From Thuidium tamariscinum (lineage: Eukaryota > Streptophyta > Bryopsida > Hypnales > Thuidiaceae), in NCBI GenBank assembly GCA_947034885.2, contig OX344758.2, forward strand, positions 17,759,067 through 17,823,066: a stretch of DNA of 64,000 bases. The letters run 5' to 3'. Of this stretch, positions 22,691 to 31,700 are shown one piece after another (the stretch's first letter is position 1; the number at the start of each line of letters is the position of its first letter). The notes under the pieces are model-generated. The model did not search any database. It was given only the letters and a program-made list of their open reading frames with translations, and was not told where the DNA came from. The translations under genes were made by a program, and so were the position numbers.

Positions 22691-23131
22691 CTTATCTTAA
22701 TTGAAGAGACGAAGGAAGAGTGCGGACGCAGAACACGTGGTAAAAACACAAGGAGCTTGACAGAGCAAGCGCTGATGGACCCTGACACTACCCTGACGTT
22801 CTGCAGTGCACAGTTGAGTGGGCATATTCGGACGCTTTCAGGTGCAGTTACTGTTCCTGACATTCAAAAGTTTGCAGGGAAAAGCCCGGCCAGTGAGCAT
22901 CAGCCCCGCCCCTATTCTCACGCCTACCATTCCTTTTCGTAGACTTTTGCGTCTCGCACAGATGATGCAAAAAAGCGCAAATTGCAGCGCCACTGGCTGG
23001 CTTGCGAATCCCCGCTACAGTATCGGCTTCCGCCACAGACTGCAACTGCCACACAGAGATTGTTGCCAGAGAAAGACTTCCGGAGACGGAAATAGAGAAA
23101 TCGAGAGCACAACTGCGGTAGCCATCAAAGC
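22691..23131 (+). other. Upstream region of the hydrolase gene
   Basis: GC-richer than the flanking DNA and open in more than one frame (for example about 22818-23207). It most likely holds the promoter and 5' untranslated region with upstream frames. No TATA box could be chosen. Confidence 0.4.
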
Positions 23132-26100
23132 ATGGCCCACTTGCAACCCCGATTTCCAAGCCAACAACAACAACAACAACATCAACAGCTGCTTCTGCAA
23201 CCCATGACCACGCTATGCTCCATTTCTGGAACTCACAACACTGGAATCCAGAACAGGGAGAGTCACAGTATTGGGATTCGTAACAGTGGGAACTTCGAAA
23301 TTGGGATTTCTAACATTGGGAGATCCAGGATTTGTACTCACAACACTTGTACTCTCGACATTGGGAGACCCAACATTGGGATTCATAACATTGGGAGCGA
23401 AAACGCTTGGAGTCATCACATTGGGAGTCACAACTGGGGGAGCCCTAACATTCAGCTGCGTGATTCCAAGAGAGATACGAGATTGTTTGATCATCGACGT
23501 GCAGGGATGGCGGTGGCAGGGATGGTTGGGGAGGCCGTGAAAGGTGCTGTGCGGGAGGCGCGGACAGCACAAGGAGTGGCGCCCGTGCAGCGAGCCGTGA
23601 TTTTTTTCTCTTTGTTGGGGACCATCGTGAGAGCCGTGTGGGGGAACGTGTCGTTGGTGAGGTATGGTGTGTATGCGTATTGGTTGCATACGACGTTGAA
23701 GCCTTGGGAGAAGAAGACGGCTCGCAAGGGCAAGGGCAACGGGAATGGCTATGGCTATAGGAATGGGCATGAGAATGTGGTGGTGGCGAAGAATGTCCGC
23801 TATGGCTCTGCGGAACGGAACCTGTGAGTGTTGCTGGTATTGCTTTCTGTTCTCTTGAAATACTGAACTTGATTCTCTGTCTAGGAGGCGATCATTGGGA
23901 TTGCAATTTTTTTGCGAATTGAGGATGATGGAGTGGAGATTATAGTGCTGTGGTGCATTTAGAAGGCTTTGGTGACAGTGCTTCGGTTTTTGCTGGATTG
24001 CCACTGTGATGGTAGATAATCGGTAGATAATTTGTTGTCGCAAGAATTGTAGTTGTGGTGGCGCGTAATGTACACTATGGCCCTGTGGAGCGGAACCTGT
24101 GGTAACTGCTAGTACTGCTTTCTGCTCTCTGGATGCGCTTAAGTAATTTGATGGAGTATCTGTACAAATTGAGTGGAGATTTCTGTACTAATGGTGAATT
24201 TGGACTGCTTTGGTGATAGTGTTTTAGTTGGGTTCCTTTTCTTGTAGCTGAATTGGCACTGTGACTGTAGACAGTCTGGAAATAATTTGTAGTTCTGGTA
24301 GCTCGTAATGTACGCTGTGACCCTGCGGGACGGAGCCAGATAGTTACAAATTGTTTTAAAGGTGAGGGTGGGCTGACAGAACCTCAATCTTGTGTGAAAA
24401 TTCATGAAAGTCGACTTGGAAATCCTTCAGGAGTTTGGCCTGTCTGAGCGATGAGTACTCGTTTTCTTTCTACACTGGCAGTATGCAGCTTCAGCTATAG
24501 GTTCATCACTAGAATTTCCTTATCTTTCTGTTTATCATGTGCGCTGTCCACGAAAGAGTACACAATTATCAATTCTTTTCCAACGGCAAATCTGAACAAA
24601 ACTGTAGTTACACAACCGAGGTAAAGAAAGGGTATAGAAAGCATTAACCTGGTTCCCTGAACTGTCCCGTTCTGGTGAGGTTCATGTTGTCCACCTTCTC
24701 CATTGATGCACCTTAGGGTTACGTTTTGTGGGATTTCAAGCGCTTCATTCATGTGGTAATGGACTGTGTTTCTGGTGAATTTCATGTTGAGCTTGATGAA
24801 GGGAGTTTGGGGACTGATGAGTGGCAAAGACATAATAAGCATGTGTCGAGCTATCTAGCCCTTTTCTTTCGAGTCTTTATCCTTCTGTGAAATTTTCTTT
24901 CTTCTTATGAACAGTACGAATGAAGGTTTTATCATCACGTTTTGTATTGCTTGGAGTGCTGAACGTCAACTAGCGTTACCCGTAGCACTTTCTTGACTAA
25001 TTGAAAGTCTCTATGTGTAGTGAACTTGAGAATTGACGTTCATGTTTGTTCACATTAGGATCATTCTAAGTGCTTGGGATCGTTACCATTGTTGTATGTT
25101 GGCTCTCGTGCGCCTTCATAAGTTCTTTGGTTGTTTTAGGTCTAACTATCTTCTGTGTAATTAAGCCTTGCAGTTGGAAATGATGGTTTGTTGAAGACTT
25201 CAGGAGGCTGATTTTTGCGGTTGTGTCATGAACAGGTTGGACGTTTACGTGCCCTGCAAGCCGACATTGAAAGGAGGAGAGCTCAAGCCGGTTGTAATTT
25301 TTGTGCACGGAGGTGTGTGGGCATCTGGAGATAAATGGCAGTTCTCCCCTCTTGGCACTTTTCTTGCCGAGGTGGGAGTCATTGCCGTGCTTCTTCAGTA
25401 TACGTTATACCCTGAGGTTAGCCACTTGCACTCTATTTTCTAGCATTTGGTAGGACCTACAAGAGCTTCTTAATTCTTTTTAATTCTTACTTTGAACTTT
25501 GTTTATACCATAAGGAGAATAATCCTTTATATTGAGCTTTGTACTCCAGCTGTAGCCCCCTAATGTTATACTTGCGTTCTTTTTTACTAGATTTTTTGCA
25601 AATGTCATTTTGACGTCCGTCACAATGAACAGATCCTGCTTCATTGTTTTTAACACTCATGAAGAATATCAAACTCGGGTTTCATCGTTTTAAAACAAAA
25701 TTCAATATATCGAAGGCTCGTGTTCATTATACTTAATGCAAGTATCGTCCAAAGACCCAGATTTAAAGTCATAGTGCTATCAGATCAAAGAATTTTTACA
25801 AAAGTTGCTTTGTTTTTCCTTTTGAATAGATGCTTGTATCTGTGTAACCCTCTTTGTCACTTTCATACAACAGAGGGTTACACAGTTCACCCTGCAATTC
25901 ATCTGCGTTGTATAGTGGTGAATGTTTCTGAGCTGATTTGCATGTGAACCAAGGCAGGCACTTGCCATTGAACAAGTGGGTGAGGTGTCAGAATCATTGA
26001 CATGGACGATGGACAATATTGCCCAATATGGTGGCGATCCCAACAGGGTGTTTTTAATGGGCCATTCATCAGGTACGCCCCAGGGCTTGAGATATCTTTG

Positions 26101-27660
26101 ATATTTTGGTTACAATATTCTCCAAAATTGCTAAAAATTGCTGCCTTTGAAGAAAAAAACAGTTTCATGTCGACTATATTTTAATCCAGTCAGCAATTTC
26201 ATCCACTTAGCCACCTTCCATTCAATATCACTGGTTGCTTCTCTGGCTCCACTTATGGATTTTTAGAAAAATTGCTGCTAAATCGCAAACCTATGATACG
26301 GGATGATATTATGGTGTGTCACTGCTATAATGGCTTCTTTGTGTGAGAAATTGAGGATGGTATGAAGTTTGTTCCACTTTTGGATTCTATTATTTTGTGT
26401 CACTGGATGTCACCGGGTGAAAAGAGGCTAAGTTTTTGTCATACCATATCCATTCTCAGATAATGAAAACATGACACCCTCTATTGCCTTCTCCAACAGC
26501 AACTTCCAAAGGAAAGGAGAAACGGCAGCTAATAGTTGATTACAGTAGGACAGGATTTCTATCTATTACGATATTTATTATCTTCCGTTATTCTCCCTAA
26601 ATAATCGATTTCAAGGTCTATAGATACGGAAGCAACCACTTGGGATTACAGAAAGGCCCATCATGTGCACTATCTGGATTTCTGATTGAGTGGCAGTGAG
26701 TTTTCCAACCATTGCAGGAACTCATTTATGTGCAACGTGAATGCACAGAGTCTGGTTTTCTGATAGGGTGGCACTGTGTTTTCCCAACCAATTCTGGGGC
26801 TCATTTACGTGCAGCATGAATGCACTCAATCTGATTTTCTGATAGGGTGCCACTGTGTTTTCCAACCATTTCAAAGACTCATTTACGTTCAATGGGGATG
26901 TGCACAGTCTGGTTTTCTGACTGGTTTGCACTGTGTTCTCCACGATTTCAGGGGTTCATTTACGTGCAACGTGATTACTCGGAGTCTGGTATTCTGATTG
27001 AGTGGCATTGTGGTTTATTGTATTCTGATTGATTCTGGTTGAGTGGCACTTGCAGGGGCTCATCTATGTGCAATGGTGTTGTGGGAACGAGCAAGCCGGC
27101 GAATCGAGAAGAACCTAAACCCTAAACCCTCACCACACCTGGACGTGCGCATCCCTCGCGGTTTCCTGGGCCTGGCGGGAGTCTACAACATCGGCGAGCA
27201 CTTCAAGTACGAGGTCGGCCGAGGCATAGGAGCGCTCTCCTGCATGAGGCCAGCCAACGGATGGGAGCCCCACTTTGACGCCATGTCGCCATCGCTGCTG
27301 TTCGAGTCTCTGCTTCTGCAAAAAGGGGTCAAGTTTCTTCACACAGACAGCAAAACGGATGGTGACACTGACCGTGAGGCAGAGTCTTCCATTTCCACAG
27401 TTCTGAGTTTCAAAGGGCTGGATTTGGTTCCTCGCTGTTTGTTGATCGCCAGCATCCGTGACATTACTGTGCCCCCGACGTCCAGCGTTGCCTTCAACGC
27501 CATGCTACAGACCCTGGGGTGTGAGACCAGGGTGGCGATGCATGACGAGATGGCGCATGAGGACTTCGCGTTGTGGCACCGGGGCTCGGGCTCCTTGAAA
27601 ACGCATGTTGGTCCTTTCATAGAAGAGGTCTTGAGGTTTGTCGGTATTGTGGAGTCTTGA
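23132..27660 (+). CDS. Alpha/beta-hydrolase, isoprenylcysteine methylesterase (ICME-like) family
   Basis: Four exons: 23132-23823, 25236-25416, 25958-26072, 27056-27660. All junctions are GT-AG and the phases close, giving 530 aa. The fold is clear: RNLLDVYVP (229-237), oxyanion motif HGG (255-257), YGGDPNRVFLMGHSSG with nucleophile Ser328, LAGVYNI (369-374), Asp465 in SIRDITVPP and His497 in EMAHEDF, so the triad is complete. The known relatives are plant ICME enzymes, which remove the methyl ester from prenylated proteins at ER or Golgi membranes. The substrate here is inferred and a general carboxylesterase role is possible. Residues 30-115 are a pentapeptide-like repeat of low complexity. 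ATG at 23507 (Met126) would give 405 aa, close to the family's length, and would make the repeat untranslated; I cannot decide between the two. A hydrophobic segment follows (about 154-185). Exon edges are duplicated nearby (see repeats). Confidence 0.85.
23235..23455. repeat. 15-bp minisatellite coding for pentapeptide-like repeats
   Basis: Units built on AACATTGGGA recur about every 15 or 30 bp, with decayed copies. Read on the plus strand they give N-I-G-x-x type pentads. On the minus strand they give P-N-V-x-x pentads in a 276-aa open frame (23213-24043), because a 15-bp unit without stops stays open in that frame. Confidence 0.75.
23777..24345 (+). repeat. Tandem copies of the exon-1 end and its splice donor
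   Basis: The last 47 bp of exon 1 plus the following intron (unit 1, 23777-24054) are repeated at 24055-24290 and in part at 24291-24345. Copy 2 still reads as VARNVHYGPVERNL in place of VAKNVRYGSAERNL, but its donor region is GTGGTA instead of GTGAGT. Shared blocks continue into the intron (GAGTGGAGATT, GGTGA-AGTG, GCACTGTGA-TGTAGA). Confidence 0.85.
24355..24655 (-). pseudogene. Decayed copy of CFAP57 exon 16 inside the hydrolase intron
   Basis: Very similar to 29970-30330: ACCTCAATCTT, AATTCATGAAAGTCG, TTGGAAATCCTTCAGGAGTT (24417 and 30051), GGCCTGTCT, ATGCAGCTTC and TTTCTCATGTGC or TTTATCATGTGC in the same order. The copied piece covers CFAP57 exon 16 (30018-30183) and adjoining intron. 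It has insertions and deletions and cannot encode the exon. It begins right after the last exon-1 copy. Confidence 0.85.
25840..25885. repeat. Hairpin in hydrolase intron 2
   Basis: CTGTGTAACCCTCT (25840-25853) is followed after 18 bp by its exact complement AGAGGGTTACACAG (25872-25885). A 14-bp perfect stem. Could form in the pre-mRNA. Confidence 0.8.
26651..27082 (+). repeat. About 79-bp tandem repeat that carries a splice acceptor
   Basis: The core (G)GCTCATTTACGTGCA or a variant occurs at about 26658, 26721, 26800, 26878, 26955 and 27059, mostly 77-79 bp apart, linked by GTGGCACTGTGTTTTCC and TCTGGTTTTCTGAT. The last copy is the genuine acceptor and start of exon 4 (TTGCAG|GGGCTCATCTATG). 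Copies near 26716 and 26950 also have a CAG before the unit and could act as decoys; using the 26950 one meets a stop within eight codons. Confidence 0.85.
27112..27130 (+). repeat. Telomere-type repeat inside hydrolase exon 4
   Basis: AACCTAAACCCTAAACCCT, two to three units of the plant telomere repeat (CCCTAAA strand), lies in the coding frame and encodes NLNPKPS between the nucleophile region and LAGVYNI, where the family has a variable loop. Confidence 0.85.
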
Positions 27661-28240
27661 AGATGCTTAGGTCGTTCAAATGTGCTCTTCATTCAACGTA
27701 CTTTTAGGATATTCTTTCGGGACACTGATCACCTTGGTAGACACAAATATGCAGCAGGAGTAGAGGCTATTCAGCTTTTAGAATATTCTTTAGGGATTCT
27801 CAATTTGGTAGACACATTAAGACTAGAGACGGACTTTTGAGTGAGCCTCTAGTATTGTTGATTCTTACTTAGTATAGCTTATTTGTTCATTCAGAATTGT
27901 CTGAGATATTTGCTGGACAATTTGACGTTAGAGTCTGCTCCAAACCGTGGGCCTGCTATTGGGATCACTTGTTTACTTGAATTAGAGGTCTGCTTACATC
28001 GGTCCCTTCTTAGAAGAGATTTTGAGATTTGTCTCCGTGGAACCTGAATCTTGAAGCTTAGACCATTTTGTTCTCCTTTCAACTTTTAGGATATTCTGAA
28101 AGGATCCTCACCTTTGGAAACATCGTAGGATCAGAGGCCATTGAGCCCCTTCTCGTGGTGCTTCTTAGTTAGTGTTGCTCGTTTGTTGATCTAGAATTAT
28201 TTGAGACACTTGCTGGACTACGTATTATAAGAGCCTTTTC
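27600..28240 (+). repeat. Tandem duplication of the hydrolase 3' end
   Basis: Unit 1 covers the last codons, stop and 3' flank (27600-27990). Unit 2 (about 27990-28240) repeats GGTCC(C)TTTC-TAGAAGAG, TTGAGGTTTGTC, TCTTGAAG, CTTTTAGGATATTCT and GTTGATTC-TTAGT in the same order. Unit 2 ends a decayed reading frame with a TGA at the same place. It is too short to be a second gene. Confidence 0.8.
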
Positions 28241-28799
28241 AGAACTGTGGATAGTATGGGCTTGCTTATGGGGTCGTTTGCATCACTTCTTTAATTGATT
28301 TTTCTCTTAAGGATGGATACAGAATCAAGTGACAGAAATGCCAATGTTCATACTTTTCAAAGGTTTCCATTGGCCAGAGTCACACATTCAGGAGACGAGT
28401 CCATGAACTTACAGCATCGCTCAGAGGCCTAGCTCGTCCTTCAGAACAGACAGAAGGGTAAGAAACTAACCATCTATGTCTCTTGTGGCAAATGTTTTGT
28501 ATGCTTTTGATAGCTGCTGTGCCATACTAGACTGTACTGTACAAGGGCTCAGTTGAAGGCCATTTAATCAGAATTTCTCCTTTCATACTGGACTGAAATA
28601 TAAGTCCTTGGAGGACCATCCTTTGGTAAGACCATCCTCTCGAGTATGCTTATTTGTACAAGGTGATTCTAATTCTGAAAACAAGACCATTCTAAGGTAT
28701 TTCTAAAACCAGAAATTGCACTGACTCAGTTAATTCTAAGTGTCCCAGCTAATGAATTACCTGTGGTTTTGTGAAACTTCAGTTCCCTCGCGTCGTCCG
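28241..28799. other. Gap between two genes that end towards each other
   Basis: The hydrolase (+) and CFAP57 (-) converge here. The stretch should hold both 3' untranslated ends. No distinct motif chosen. Confidence 0.4.
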
Positions 28800-31700
28800 T
28801 CATCTCCGTGACAGCGGCTTCTTCTTCACTCCCATGCACTGCTTCAACCCGACCTCCCCAGACACTATCTGCTCCTCCAAAAACTCCATGCGAGCATCCT
28901 TTGCGGACAACTCCAACTGCAACTCTGCCATCTGCTTCCTCACCGAGTTCAATTCTCGGATGGACCCTCTGCTGCTGCTGCTGTTGTGGTCGGAGGCGGC
29001 GGTGGTGGGCCTGGAGCCCCATCTGGAGACTGGAGCACTGGACAAGGGCGTCTGCGTCCGGGACACTTCCTCACGGAGCTCTCTCGTTTGAAAGAGCAGG
29101 TGTCGGTTGTCTTTGATCAAGTGGAGGTGGGTGCGGAAGCTCTTGTCGCGCTCTTTCTTCAGCTCGTGCTCCAGCGTCTTCACCTGGGTGAGCACCGGAA
29201 GCCAAGTTTAATTAAATCGTCGAAACCCCGAAGAGTTCCAGGTAGTAGGAAGGCATGTGTAGATTTTCAGGAGCCTTTTCGGCAAACGAAATTATGGCAT
29301 GAGAAGAATCTAGACTTCAGATCTTTCATTTAGGCAAGTTTTCCTTGACTTCCCATCTCTACATGAACTGAACTCATGCAGAATCTTGCACAATATTTAA
29401 TCATTTACATTTTTTTAATTCTTTGGTTGTAAAAATCATTCAAAAAGGGGTGGAAATTTTGAGTCCCCAAAATCATGAAGCATTGAGTGAATAGACATTG
29501 CTTTTTCAAAACACATCGATTTTCAACACATTGTGCTTCATTAATTTTTTGTAGCTCTTGAGAAAACTCTTACTGTGCCAAGTTGTTGAATTTTCCAGAC
29601 AGAAGAAAGAGTACCTTTCTTTCTAACAGTTCTCGTTGATGGCCAAACTCTTCCTGCATTGGTCTATTGATTTTCTTCAGCTTGAATTTGCCTTCCACGT
29701 GCTTTTGGTACAACTCCATAATTCCCATTTTCAGATCACGAACGCTCTGCACACAAGGAGAAGGAAAAACTGTGATCCATGTTTTGACAAAGTGATTGAG
29801 TGAATATGTGAACTATTCATCACATATCACTTATTTGGAAATCAGACGTAGCTTTCATTCATATGGAGTGTCCAGATTCCTAAGAGTTCAAATAAATCAC
29901 TAAGAAATTAAGGTTCAATGTAACAAACTGGTCTTGAAGTAGGACCAACAAATAGTCTTCAATTTGGAGAAACGAAGGTGAGAAATGAAGGATCAGCTGC
30001 TCGACAATAACACGGACCTCAATCTTCTGCGACAATTCATGAAAGTCGGCTTGGAAATCCTTCAGGAGTTTGGCCTGTCTGGATTGAGCGAAGAGAACTC
30101 GTTTCCTCTCCACACTCGAAGCATGCAGCTTCGCCTTCAAGCTCGTCACGAGAAGAACCTTCTCTTTCAGTTTCTCATGTGCACTGAGTGGCCATGCAAT
30201 TTTCACAGTTTCGCATTACTTTCCAAAAAAATCAATTCCTTCCAACTGAGTGCAATCTGATTGAAGAAAATTGTTGCCACTAACACTATTGAACGAGGTG
30301 AAGAAGAAAGGGCCGAGAAAGCATGCATAAAGCAACAAAATTCACTTTCTTGAAATCAACTATAAATTTGTGACACACGTAGAAAGACTACCTTGGACAC
30401 ATTCTGACTGATTTAGATATCAATAAGCTGTCGGAGTTAGATGCTCAACTACAGTAGATGGAAATCATTTGCACCTGTGTTTTCTATTCAAGAAAATACT
30501 TCGCCATTGAAACAACGCAAAGCAAAAGAAAATCAGATTTGTGCTCAAAATCTATACATGCAATCTGACGTTGTGCGCGGCGAAGTTTGAGTTCGATATG
30601 GTATCACAAATCAGTGCTAAGCATCTCCAAATACGTCGGTTCTAAAACGCACCTTAGTAGCTCATCTTCCATTGATTCCATTCGACCTTTCACTTCAGCA
30701 GCTTCAATTTGAGACGGTCCAATGCTGCGTAAAAGGTCCTTGATTTTCCAGTCTAGAACCCATTTGAATTTCTCAAGTTCCTGCAGCAGTGTTTTGTCAC
30801 GAGGTTCAGATTCAGTGAAAACTTATGGCTTAGTTCGCTTGCTTCAAGACATACACTTCGAGTTTTTGTATGTCAACCTGATTCATTTTTTGTTCAAAAG
30901 ACCAGTTACTCTTCACTATTTGCCTTAATGTTTGAATGTGACTGTGATCTCTCAACGCACCCACTTCACAGAAAAATTGACCTAAATTTTCGAATAGAAT
31001 TGAATGAATTAGATATGACCCACAGCAATTTAATGAAGCTAGTAAGATTCAAATTGAAATTGCAGCTTCCGCATTACCTGGTTAGCTCGTTTAAGCTCGA
31101 ATATACGGCGGTCTCTCTCCAATAAGATTTCTTCCCTTGCCTCTACATCCTTTTGAAGCATCCTGCAATACACCCACAGAAAGAACTTACGTTAATTTCG
31201 AGAAATTGGCGTATTCCAAATCTTTTGCATCTTTCAGAATGCGCATTCTGAAACTGAAATTCATACTTACCCTAGATTTTCAGTGTCGGATACCTACCAA
31301 TTTTAACGAAATTGGCTACAATGTCAATGGTAACTACAGCCACAACCTCCTGAATCCCTGCCTTACTAACGTTAAATGATGGTTTTGAATATCGATCTTA
31401 AGGCTTTGAATTTAAAAACTTAAGTAAACAGAAACGTCTGCAATCAACTGAGATAAGGCAGTTTAACGTAACTAGAAAAGGTAACCATGTAATTAGGGTT
31501 TAGGGTTTAGGGACACATCAGCTTACTGAATATCTCGTTGGCATCCGTTCACAATTTCATAGAGTTCTCTCTTCTGGCTCAAGAGCTCATTCAGCTCCGT
31601 ATATGATAAGTCAACCTCCTTTTGGAACTTAATGTACTTGCTTTTCAAAAGACCGTTTTCGCCCATAATGTGTTGTATCGCTTCATCAGCTTTCAACAAC

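Noticed and set aside
22818-23207. 129-aa plus-strand frame before the hydrolase
   Set aside because: No recognisable domain, and it overlaps the hydrolase start in another frame. Best read as leader sequence.
23213-24043. 276-aa open frame on the minus strand, rich in P-N-V repeats
   Set aside because: It is the mirror of the 15-bp minisatellite in the hydrolase exon. The plus strand carries the real exon with a splice donor and known domains.
26651-27082. CRISPR-like array
   Set aside because: Units are contiguous and diverged with no unique spacers, in a eukaryotic intron.
27990-28240. A second, short hydrolase gene
   Set aside because: Only the last codons and 3' flank are repeated. 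There is no catalytic domain, so it is a tandem scrap.
28771-29333. Several overlapping plus-strand frames opposite the last CFAP57 exon
   Set aside because: GC-rich antisense shadows of the coding exon at 28800-29183, including a CTG/CAG-rich serine tract.
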